From: CAZHJG01 sp964533425
Lineage (GTDB): Bacteria > Patescibacteriota > Saccharimonadia > Saccharimonadales > UBA4665
Length of the DNA: 8,138 bases
Assembly (NCBI GenBank): GCA_964533425.1
Contig: CAZHJG010000037.1
Location: 1-8,138, forward strand
Reading direction: 5' to 3'
In this document: piece after piece, positions 1-6,361 of the stretch
Layout of the letters: each line of letters starts with the position of its first letter
How positions within the stretch are numbered: the first letter of the stretch is position 1
Notes under the pieces: model-generated
Databases searched by the model: none
Told to the model about the DNA's origin: nothing
The model's input: the letters and a program-made list of their open reading frames with translations, nothing else
Translations under genes and position numbers: made by a program

Positions 1-38
<38 letters not shown>

Positions 39-266
39 AGTAGAATCTATATCCTCAGTTCAGTCAGAATCTGACTTACTGTTAAAAACATAGTTCAAAA
101 ATCTCAGCCCGAAGGCTTCGATATGAACTGACGTTGATAGTTCGCCCGGTGAAGGGCGAACTGCCGGCATGTTTTTCCGAAGAAAAATCTGCCGACTTGC
201 ACTACTCAATTTTTAACGATCAAAAGATTTTCGGAGACACTCCAAAAAGGGTCCTCGTCAAATCTT
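39..266 (-). other. rRNA operon 5' leader (external transcribed spacer) with several hairpins
   Basis: This is the transcribed stretch between the predicted rRNA start site (about 266) and the 16S 5' end. In RNA sense it holds, in order: a hairpin near the start at 248-228 (GGAG/CTCC closed by U/A pairs and one G-U), a 6-bp stem capped by a C(UUCG)G tetraloop at 187-172, a perfect 9-bp stem (AGTTCGCCC with its complement, 6-nt loop) at 162-139, a small CGAAG/CTTCG palindrome at 120-110, and an imperfect stem at 81-56 just ahead of the 16S end. Such leaders bind antitermination factors and help rRNA fold and mature. The downstream half of the 16S processing stem is outside the window, so RNase III pairing cannot be judged. 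No credible protein gene lies here. Confidence 0.75.
80..91 (-). promoter_or_regulatory. boxA-like antitermination site in rRNA leader
   Basis: On the minus strand this reads ATGTTTTTAACA, matching 8 of 12 positions of the E. coli rRNA boxA (TGCTCTTTAACA), including the whole TTTAACA half. It lies about 40 nt before the 16S start, a usual place for boxA, where NusB-S10 binds to prevent early termination. A second T-rich word (TTTTTGAACTA, 101-91) directly upstream is a weaker alternative. The assignment rests on sequence similarity and position only. Confidence 0.4.
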
Positions 267-272
267 CCTACC

Positions 273-301
273 ATAATATCGCACTTATGTTCGCCGGTCA
301 A
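273..301 (-). promoter_or_regulatory. rRNA operon promoter
   Basis: On the minus strand there is a -35 TTGACC (301-296, 5 of 6 consensus), a 17-bp spacer and a -10 TATTAT (278-273, 5 of 6 consensus). Transcription should start near 266 and run through the leader into 16S. An AT-rich patch directly upstream (305-315) could act as an UP element. This is one of the two best promoters in the window, as expected for rRNA. Only one promoter is evident, not the tandem P1/P2 pair of enterobacteria. Confidence 0.8.
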
Positions 302-309
302 GGGGTAAA

Positions 310-318
310 ATATCCACA
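310..318 (+). promoter_or_regulatory. DnaA-box-like site upstream of rRNA promoter
   Basis: ATATCCACA matches the DnaA box TTATCCACA at 8 of 9 positions. It sits 9 bp upstream of the rRNA -35 and about 70 bp before the sigma factor ATG. DnaA can act as a transcription factor in other bacteria, so a regulatory role is possible. It is a single site, no cluster or AT-rich unwinding region accompanies it, and a chance match cannot be excluded. Confidence 0.25.
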
Positions 319-350
319 AACGTAGCTTTTCCCACATCAGTTCTTATGCT

Positions 351-379
351 TTGCTGTGTCCTGAATAAAGTGTTAGAGT
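351..379 (+). promoter_or_regulatory. Candidate extended -10 promoter for the sigma factor gene
   Basis: A weak -35 (TTGCTG, 351-356) is followed after 17 bp by TAGAGT (374-379), which has TG one base upstream (371-372), as in an extended -10. The expected start site, about 7 nt downstream, falls at position 386, the A of the sigma gene's ATG. It is oriented away from the rRNA promoter. The hexamers match consensus only moderately (3 of 6 and 4 of 6), so the call depends on the TG extension and on position. Confidence 0.4.
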
Positions 380-385
380 ATAGCT

Positions 386-1528
386 ATGGGTTCTCAAGAG
401 GCGGCCTACAATTTGGGCAAAGAAATCAATGAGGTGCAGCCAGTTATTCCTGCTGCCACACGGCAGGTTGGGCGTGTTTCTCTTTATGCTGTTGAGGAAG
501 GTGAAATAATCCCTGAGCTGGACGAGTCTGACACCAGTGAGTATCAAAAGGCTATCGCCTGGGATGTGGTGGATGAAGCAGATGCGACTGAGGACGCCGA
601 AGAAGCTCCATCAGGCACAAGCGATTCGGTCAGTGTCCATAGCAACACGGTGAAAACCGTTTACAACCGTCGCTCCAGCAGTTTGGACGCCATGATCGAG
701 CATGCAGACAAGGAATATACCGATAAACTGCTGACAGCCGACGAAGAAAAGGAGCTCTCCAAACAGATAGAGTGCGGCAATCTGGAAGCCAAGCGGGAAC
801 TCATCAGCCGGAACTTGCGACTGGTGGCAAGAATCGCTAAGAGGTATGTGGGCTACGGCCTGGAGTACGATGATCTGGCACAGCTTGGTATGACCGGCTT
901 AATCCGGGCTAGCGAGAAGTTTGATTGGCGCAAAGGCTTTAAGTTCAGCACGTATGGAACCTGGTGGATTAAACAAGCCATCACGCGTGGTTTATCTGAT
1001 TCCGGGCGAACGATTCGTCTCCCTGCTCACATCACGCAGCAAGTTATCAGGGTCAAGAAGGAGGAGTCAAAGCTGTCCGTTAAGCTCGGGCGTGAACCAA
1101 CGGTTGAGGAACTGGCTGAGGCCGCCGAATTAAGCCCCCAAGATGTGGAGAACACCCAAAAGGCAGTACGCATGCAGCCCTCATCAGTCGACAAACCCAC
1201 CGGGGACGATCCGGACTCCCCGTACTTACTCGAAAAGCTGTCAGACGGTTCAGACGTAGTCGAAACAGTGATCAAGAACGACACCCGCGCAAAGCTTGAT
1301 AACGTCATGGAGAAGTACCTCGACGATAACCAGCGTCTGGCTATCCGCATGTATTACGGGTTAATTGATGACCAAGAGTATACCTATCGGGCAATTGCGG
1401 ACGAGCTGGGGTTTAGTATTGAGACGGTTCGGCAACTCGTACATTCCGGTCTCAAGTTGCTCAACCGTACGCCTGGCGTTGCGGAGGATCTTGGCCACGA
1501 ACAATATTTCCAGCAATCAGAGACTTAA
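386..1528 (+). CDS. RNA polymerase sigma-70 factor, primary (RpoD/SigA) type
   Basis: The 380-residue protein would direct core RNA polymerase to promoters. Residues 1-95 are variable and acidic (rich in D/E at about 37-75), reminiscent of a reduced region 1.1. Region 1.2 is about 99-130; region 2 is about 132-213, with the core-binding stretch around NLRLVARIAKRY and the -10 reading segment TYGTWWIKQAITR (189-201), where both Trp and the Gln and Thr that contact the -10 are kept. Region 3 is about 216-285. Region 4 is about 300-362, with an HTH in which E345, R349 and Q350 match -35-contacting residues of E. coli sigma70. The first ATG after an in-frame stop (374-376) is 386; no good Shine-Dalgarno precedes it. 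Region 4.2 (SIETVRQLVHSGLKLL) departs from the usual RERIRQIE pattern. It is probably the housekeeping sigma, but a group 2 sigma is not excluded. Confidence 0.92.
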   Translation: MGSQEAAYNLGKEINEVQPVIPAATRQVGRVSLYAVEEGEIIPELDESDTSEYQKAIAWDVVDEADATEDAEEAPSGTSDSVSVHSNTVKTVYNRRSSSLDAMIEHADKEYTDKLLTADEEKELSKQIECGNLEAKRELISRNLRLVARIAKRYVGYGLEYDDLAQLGMTGLIRASEKFDWRKGFKFSTYGTWWIKQAITRGLSDSGRTIRLPAHITQQVIRVKKEESKLSVKLGREPTVEELAEAAELSPQDVENTQKAVRMQPSSVDKPTGDDPDSPYLLEKLSDGSDVVETVIKNDTRAKLDNVMEKYLDDNQRLAIRMYYGLIDDQEYTYRAIADELGFSIETVRQLVHSGLKLLNRTPGVAEDLGHEQYFQQSET

Positions 1529-4098
1529 GCTTCGTCTTTGATCAGCTCAGGTGCGGCTTCCGGTTCGTCATCTTCGATTTCTTCAGCCTTATCAACGAGT
1601 GCCAACGAAACAACTTCGTCGCCGTCATTGAGGCGCATGATGCGGACGCCCTGGGTGGCACGACCGAGGGCTGGAATGTCCTTGAGGCCTAGGCGAATGG
1701 TCTGACCGTTCCGGCTGATAATAATCAACTCCTGGTCGTCGCCGACTAATCGTTTAACACCGACTAACTCGCCCGTCTTATCATTGACCACCGCCGAGCG
1801 GATACCAACGCCGCCCCGGGCATGGGGCGTGAACTGGTCGATGCTGGTTCGCTTGCCATAACCGTATTTGCTGATCACGAAAATGTCGGCGCCCTTTTCA
1901 ACAATATCCATGCCGATCACATGGTCGCCTGGGCGCAAACGGATGCCACGCACTCCGCGGGCCACGCGGCCCATTGGGCGAGCACCCTTCTCGTGGAAAC
2001 GAATGGCCTGGCCCTGTGAAGTCGAGATCACGACTTCGTCATCGCCGCCAGTCATGCGAATCCATTTCAGCTCATCACCGCCGTCGAGATTGATAGCAAT
2101 CAGGCCGCTGCTACGGACGTTTTGATACTGCGCAAATGGTGTCTTCTTCACAACACCTCTGACCGTGCACATGATGAGATTCTGGCATTCCACGCCCTTG
2201 CTGATGTTGATGACGCTGCTGACCGTTTCTTCCGGCTGCAGCTGCAGAAGGTTCACAATGGCGATGCCTTTAGCATTCAAGCCGACTGTTGGCACTTCGT
2301 AGGTTTTGATCCGGAACACCCGGCCCTTGTTGGTGAAGAACAGCAGGAAGTCATGGGTGCTGGCGTTCACCACGTGCTCGATAACGTCCTCTTCGCGAGT
2401 GGCCATGCCACGGCGACCCTTGCCGCCCCTGCCCTGGCGCTTGTATTCAGCGATTGGGCTGCGTTTGATGTAGTTGGCAGCGGTTAGTGTCACGACGACC
2501 TGTTCGTCGGCAATCAGATCCTCGTCGCTCATCTTACCAAGCTCGCTAGGTATTACCCTGGTCCGACGTTCATCACCATACTGCTTCCTGAGCGCGGCTA
2601 ATTCGTCCTTGATAATCTTCAGGATTTTCTTTTCGTCGGCCAGAATGGCTTCCAGCGCGGCAATCAGCTTCTTCAGCTCCGCCAACTCGTCCTCGATCTT
2701 CTTGCGTTCCAGACCAGCCAGCGTGCGCAGCTGCATAGCCAATATGGCCCGCGCCTGGATGTCGGTCAGCTTGAACTTTTTCATGAGATTGAGTTGCGCC
2801 TCTTCCGTTGTTTCTGACGCACGTATGGTCACTATGACCTCGTCTATATGGTCGAGTGCGGTCTTCAAGCCTTCCAGGATGTGCGCCCGCTCCTGGGCCT
2901 TCCTGAGCTCGAATTCGGTACGCTTACGCACCACCACTCGGCGGTGCTTAATGTGCTCGCTAATAATGTCTTGCAAGCCCAGCACCCGCGGCTGAATGCC
3001 GTCGATCAGCGCCATCATGTTGAAGTGGAAGCTGGTTTGCAATGGCGTCAGTTTGTACAACTGATTCAGTAACTTCTTGGGGTAAGCATCCTTCTTAAGA
3101 TCGATAACAATGCGTACATGACCACGCGCAGTTTCGTCGCGCAAGTCGCTGATACCGGTGAGCTTCTTCTCACGCACCAGATCGGCTATCTTCAGCACCA
3201 GCGTTTCTTTGTTCAGGGCGTACGGGATTTCGGTGATAACGATTTGATGTCGGCCAGCCTTGCCCTCCACGATTTCCGCCACGCCGCGGGTAACAACGCC
3301 GCCCCGGCCAGTAGCATACGCCGTGCGGATCGATTCCTTGCCATAAATAACACCGCCCGTTGGGAAGTCTGGACCTTTGACGTACTCCAAGAGATCATCG
3401 AGCGAGGCATCGGGGTGATCAATCATGTGTACTTCGGCCTCAATCAACTCGCTCAGATTATGCGGCGGGATGTTGGTGGCCATACCAACCGCAATGCCTA
3501 GCTGACCGTTCAGCAGCAGATTGGGCAGTTTGGCCGGTAGGACGGTGGGCTCGGCGCGGGTGCCGTCGTAGTTGTCACGAAAATCAACGGTCTCTTTATC
3601 GATGTCCGCCAGCGTCTCGTCGGCCAGGCGGGCCATCCGGGCCTCGGTGTAACGCATGGCGGCCGGTGGGTCGCCGTCCATCGAGCCAAAGTTACCCTGC
3701 CCGTCAATCAACATGTAGCGCATCGCCCACGGCTGCGCCATACGCACCATGGAATCATAAATGGCAGCATCACCGTGCGGGTGATAACGACCCATCACTT
3801 CACCTACGACATTGGCGCTTTTGCGGTGCCGGGCCGTGCTGCGGAGCCCCGACTCGTTCATATTGTACAAAATCCGGCGGTGGACAGGCTTAAGGCCATC
3901 ACGCACATCCGGTAAAGCGCGATCAATGATAACGCTCATGGAATAACGCAGATAGCTGTCCTCCATGACATCTTCGACCGTCCTGAGCTCGACCGTGCGG
4001 GAATGATCGGTGCTAATAGTCAGCTGCGCCGGCTGATTCTCAAGCCGTGGCTCATCTTGAGCTTCATTGAATAAATCGGCGTTTTGGTTCTCATCCAT
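1525..4098 (-). CDS. gyrA: DNA gyrase subunit A
   Basis: The 857-residue protein is the breakage-reunion subunit of DNA gyrase, which with GyrB introduces negative supercoils using ATP. The N-terminal winged-helix/tower region (about 36-510) contains YSMSVI near 52, DGLKPVHRRIL, the GRYHPHGD loop (103-110) and the catalytic pair R149-Y150 in AAMRYTEARM; Y150 forms the DNA-phosphotyrosyl link. The coiled coil is about 395-500. The C-terminal beta-pinwheel (about 530-835) holds the GyrA box QGRGGKG (555-561), which separates GyrA from ParC. An acidic tail (839-857) follows. Length is ordinary. The ATG at 4098 has GGAGAG (4114-4109) 10 nt upstream. A111 replaces E. coli Ser83, while D115 keeps Asp87. 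It lies downstream of gyrB on the same strand, separated by a palindromic spacer, and its 3' end overlaps the convergent sigma gene by 4 bp. Confidence 0.98.
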   Translation of the reverse strand: MDENQNADLFNEAQDEPRLENQPAQLTISTDHSRTVELRTVEDVMEDSYLRYSMSVIIDRALPDVRDGLKPVHRRILYNMNESGLRSTARHRKSANVVGEVMGRYHPHGDAAIYDSMVRMAQPWAMRYMLIDGQGNFGSMDGDPPAAMRYTEARMARLADETLADIDKETVDFRDNYDGTRAEPTVLPAKLPNLLLNGQLGIAVGMATNIPPHNLSELIEAEVHMIDHPDASLDDLLEYVKGPDFPTGGVIYGKESIRTAYATGRGGVVTRGVAEIVEGKAGRHQIVITEIPYALNKETLVLKIADLVREKKLTGISDLRDETARGHVRIVIDLKKDAYPKKLLNQLYKLTPLQTSFHFNMMALIDGIQPRVLGLQDIISEHIKHRRVVVRKRTEFELRKAQERAHILEGLKTALDHIDEVIVTIRASETTEEAQLNLMKKFKLTDIQARAILAMQLRTLAGLERKKIEDELAELKKLIAALEAILADEKKILKIIKDELAALRKQYGDERRTRVIPSELGKMSDEDLIADEQVVVTLTAANYIKRSPIAEYKRQGRGGKGRRGMATREEDVIEHVVNASTHDFLLFFTNKGRVFRIKTYEVPTVGLNAKGIAIVNLLQLQPEETVSSVINISKGVECQNLIMCTVRGVVKKTPFAQYQNVRSSGLIAINLDGGDELKWIRMTGGDDEVVISTSQGQAIRFHEKGARPMGRVARGVRGIRLRPGDHVIGMDIVEKGADIFVISKYGYGKRTSIDQFTPHARGGVGIRSAVVNDKTGELVGVKRLVGDDQELIIISRNGQTIRLGLKDIPALGRATQGVRIMRLNDGDEVVSLALVDKAEEIEDDEPEAAPELIKDEA

Positions 4099-4108
4099 AA
4101 TTTAGCAG

Positions 4109-4114
4109 CTCTCC
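4109..4114 (-). promoter_or_regulatory. Shine-Dalgarno site of gyrA
   Basis: GGAGAG on the minus strand, 10 nt before the gyrA ATG (4098), supports that start. Because gyrA has its own site outside the palindromic spacer, it can be translated independently of gyrB. Confidence 0.7.
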
Positions 4115-4125
4115 GGGATCGCTAG

Positions 4126-4153
4126 TCTATAATTTTCAATTTTCAATTTACAA
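4126..4153 (-). promoter_or_regulatory. Candidate gyrA promoter overlapping the palindrome's left arm
   Basis: On the minus strand, TTGTAA (4153-4148), a 16-bp spacer and TATAGA (4131-4126) form a possible promoter about 30 nt ahead of the gyrA start. The -35 and the spacer lie within the AATTTTC-type repeat arm. AT-rich repeats yield such matches easily, so this is tentative; gyrA may instead be read through from gyrB. Confidence 0.3.
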
Positions 4154-4282
4154 TTTTCATTCAATGAATAATGTTTCAAACCTCCAACTTTCAAACTCTT
4201 AGCTATCAACTCAGAGTGATTTGAAAATTGAGACTTAAGATTTGAAAATTGAATGAAAATTGTAAATTGAAAATTGAAAATT
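4131..4282. repeat. Long palindrome of in-phase AATTTTC-type heptamers between gyrB and gyrA
   Basis: The outer arms, 4131-4165 and 4248-4282, are perfect 35-bp reverse complements. An inner pair, TTTCAAA (4174-4180) with TTTGAAA (4241-4247), continues the symmetry, and the apex is ACTCAGAGT (4209-4217). The left arm is a run of 7-bp words (AATTTTC three times, AATTTAC once). On the right, the words stay in 7-bp phase from 4218 to 4280, including a 14-bp direct repeat (4218-4231 and 4239-4252) offset by exactly 21 bp. It fills nearly the whole spacer, starting 6 bp past the gyrB stop. There is no coding potential, no target-site duplication and no T-tract beyond the stem as in a standard terminator. 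If co-transcribed it would form a long AU-rich hairpin. Its origin and function are unknown. Confidence 0.93.
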
Positions 4283-4288
4283 TCCATC

Positions 4289-6259
4289 TTAAATATCCAA
4301 ATCTTTCACAAACTTCGCATTCGCTTGAATGAACGATTTGCGCAGCTCCACCTCTGTGCCCATCAATTTATTAAATATCGCATCAGCTTTCTCGGCGTCC
4401 TCAACCCTGACCTGCACGAGCACCCGTTTTTCAGGATTCATGGTGGTCTCGAACAGCTGCTCGGCGTCCATTTCGCCAAGGCCCTTATAACGCTTCTGCT
4501 CGGTGTAGCCGGCCTGCTTATAACGCTCCACATCGGCGTTGACTTTGAGACCTTCTTTCTTGCGGCGTTCAACTTCTTTGTCCAGAACCACGTCCAGTTC
4601 GGCTTCATCGTAGATATACACGTTTTCCTTCTTGCCAGGCGTGACCAGCTCGAACAGCGGCGGCTTGGCCAGGTACAGATGCCCGCCATCCACCACCTGC
4701 TTCATGTAACGGAAGAAGAAGGTCATCAGCAGCGTGCTAATGTGGCTGCCGTCGACATCGGCATCGGTCATGATGATAACGCGGTCATAGCGCAGCCCAT
4801 TAATGTCGAAGGATTCCTCGATACCAACCCCCAGCGCCTTGATCAGGCTCAGGATCTCATTGTTGGCCAGCATTTTATCCAGCCGGGCTCGTTCGACGTT
4901 CAGCACCTTGCCACGCAGCGGTAGAATGGCCTGGGACTTGGAGTCGCGGCCGGACTTAGCCGAACCGCCGGCGCTGTCGCCCTCCACCAGATATATCTCA
5001 GAATCCTTGGGATCTTTGTTCGAACAGTCAGCCAACTTACCGGGCATGCTGGCGCCATCGAGTACACCCTTGCGCAGGATATTCTCCCGGGCGGCGCGCG
5101 CAGCTTTTCGAGCGCGGGCAGCCAGCAGGGCCTTGCCGACGATCTTGCGGGCGACAGCCGGATGCTCTTCTAAATAGTAGTTAAAGTACTCGTTCATTAC
5201 CTGCTCGACGTAGCCGCGAATCTCGGGGTTGCCAAGCTTATTCTTGGTCTGGCCCTCAAACTGCGGATCTGGCAGCTTAACCAAGATGATACACGTCAAA
5301 CCTTCGCGCGTGTCCTCACCGGTCAAATTTTCTTCCTTCTCCTTGAGTAAGCCATTTTTGCGAGCATAGTCATTAATAACCCGAGTCAGAGCCGCACGAA
5401 AACCGGTCAGATGCGTGCCGCCATCTGGGTTGAGCACGTTGTTGGCAAAAGCCTTGATAACTTCAGTGTAGGCATCGGTGTATTGCAGTGAAATTTCGAC
5501 CTGCGTGTCCTGCACCAGCTTGTCGACATAGAAGATGTCATCATCAACTACTTCTTTGCCAATGTTGAGATGCTTAACGTAACTTTGAATGCCGCCCTCG
5601 AAGTAAAAGCCGTAGCGAGCGCCGGTCTGCTCGTCGGTAATGTCGGTATGAATACCCTTGGTCAGATACGCCGCGTGGCGTAAGCGATCGAGCACGGTTT
5701 CGTAATTAAACTTGGTGGTTTCGAAGATTGTCTCGTCGGCGTAAAACGTGATCTCGGTACCGGTCATGTCGGTTTTGCCAGTGGCTTTAAGGTCGCCCTG
5801 AGGCGCGCCACGTTCGTAGTCTTGCTCCCAGATCTTGCCGTCGCGGTAAACTTTGACATGCAACTTGGTCGACAGCGCATTCACCACGCTCACACCCACG
5901 CCGTGCAAACCGCCAGAAACTTTATAACCACCGCTGCCAAACTTACCGCCGGCATGCAATACAGTCAACACTGTTTCAACGGTGCTTTTGCCTGTCTTGG
6001 GATGCACGTCCGTCGGAATGCCGCGACCATTGTCGAACACGCGCACGCCGCCATCAGCTAGCAATGTCACTGAAACCTCCGTGGCGTGTCCGGCCAGCGC
6101 CTCGTCGATGCCATTATCGATAATTTCCCACATCAAGTGATGCAGGCCCTCTACACCGGTGCCGCCGATGTACATACCCGGCCGTTTACGGACCGGTTCC
6201 AAACCCTCCAAAACAGTAATCTGTTCGGCCGAATAATCCGACTGTTTGTCTTTTGCCAC
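4289..6259 (-). CDS. gyrB: DNA gyrase subunit B
   Basis: The 656-residue protein is the ATPase subunit of DNA gyrase. The GHKL ATPase domain (about 1-220) has the catalytic E45 and Mg-binding N49 in EIIDNGIDEA, D76 and the DNGRGIP loop, and the GGLHGVG motif (116-122). The transducer domain (about 221-395) carries the QTK loop (337-339), with the ATP-contacting lysine K339. The TOPRIM domain (about 420-535) has EGDSAGGSAKSGRDS (E427) and the DADVDG metal site (499-504). The C-terminal GyrA-binding part includes QKRYKGLGEMD and ends in the typical KFVKDLDI. The length suits the short class without the E. coli insert. The start is GTG at 6259: an in-frame TAG lies two codons upstream and GAGGTG sits 9 nt before it. 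E145 replaces E. coli Arg136. Its TOPRIM text resembles Gram-positive GyrB more than ParE, and adjacency to a GyrA-box protein supports GyrB. Confidence 0.98.
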   Translation of the reverse strand: MAKDKQSDYSAEQITVLEGLEPVRKRPGMYIGGTGVEGLHHLMWEIIDNGIDEALAGHATEVSVTLLADGGVRVFDNGRGIPTDVHPKTGKSTVETVLTVLHAGGKFGSGGYKVSGGLHGVGVSVVNALSTKLHVKVYRDGKIWEQDYERGAPQGDLKATGKTDMTGTEITFYADETIFETTKFNYETVLDRLRHAAYLTKGIHTDITDEQTGARYGFYFEGGIQSYVKHLNIGKEVVDDDIFYVDKLVQDTQVEISLQYTDAYTEVIKAFANNVLNPDGGTHLTGFRAALTRVINDYARKNGLLKEKEENLTGEDTREGLTCIILVKLPDPQFEGQTKNKLGNPEIRGYVEQVMNEYFNYYLEEHPAVARKIVGKALLAARARKAARAARENILRKGVLDGASMPGKLADCSNKDPKDSEIYLVEGDSAGGSAKSGRDSKSQAILPLRGKVLNVERARLDKMLANNEILSLIKALGVGIEESFDINGLRYDRVIIMTDADVDGSHISTLLMTFFFRYMKQVVDGGHLYLAKPPLFELVTPGKKENVYIYDEAELDVVLDKEVERRKKEGLKVNADVERYKQAGYTEQKRYKGLGEMDAEQLFETTMNPEKRVLVQVRVEDAEKADAIFNKLMGTEVELRKSFIQANAKFVKDLDI

Positions 6260-6268
6260 TTTCTAATA

Positions 6269-6274
6269 CACCTC
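6269..6274 (-). promoter_or_regulatory. Shine-Dalgarno site deciding the GTG start of gyrB
   Basis: GAGGTG on the minus strand, 9 nt before the GTG at 6259-6257, is a strong ribosome-binding site. The in-frame TAG just upstream rules out an earlier start, and no other start codon is as well placed. Confidence 0.85.
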
Positions 6275-6316
6275 TAGATTACGACTGCTATGAGTCTTAT
6301 TTTTCCCACTGCTTAT

Positions 6317-6345
6317 AGTATAGCCTATTTCGGCTCTGTTAACAA
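6317..6345 (-). promoter_or_regulatory. gyrB promoter
   Basis: On the minus strand, TTGTTA (6345-6340) and TATACT (6322-6317, 5 of 6 consensus) are separated by exactly 17 bp. Transcription should start near 6310, giving a leader of about 50 nt with the Shine-Dalgarno site. The -35 lies only 16 bp from the edge of the CATTAGC-type palindrome (6362-6499), so that element would be just upstream of RNA polymerase and not part of this transcript. Confidence 0.7.
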
Positions 6346-6361
6346 TGGTCACCTGCGGTTC

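Noticed and set aside
134..325. A 63-codon plus-strand open frame between the rRNA and sigma genes.
   Set aside because: It lies antisense to the rRNA leader and covers its hairpins and promoter. It has no Shine-Dalgarno site, and its protein looks like no family I know.
2474..2995. Long plus-strand open frames inside gyrA, and similarly at 4274-4924 inside gyrB.
   Set aside because: They are antisense to strongly conserved genes, have serine/arginine- or histidine-rich compositions typical of shadow frames, and show no start signals.
4131..4282. The spacer palindrome as a standard rho-independent terminator of gyrB.
   Set aside because: The stem is AT-rich, the apex loop region is long, and no T-tract follows it. 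It could still affect transcription, but it is not a classical terminator.
4102..4287. A 61-codon minus-strand open frame across the gyrB-gyrA spacer.
   Set aside because: Its product is almost entirely the translation of the heptamer palindrome (repeated NFQF/KIEN-like words), with no ribosome-binding site. The repeat explains it.
1525..6259. Topoisomerase IV (ParC/ParE) instead of gyrase.
   Set aside because: The A subunit has a clear GyrA box (QGRGGKG) and a full six-blade-length C-terminal domain, which ParC normally lacks, and the B subunit is adjacent and gyrase-like.
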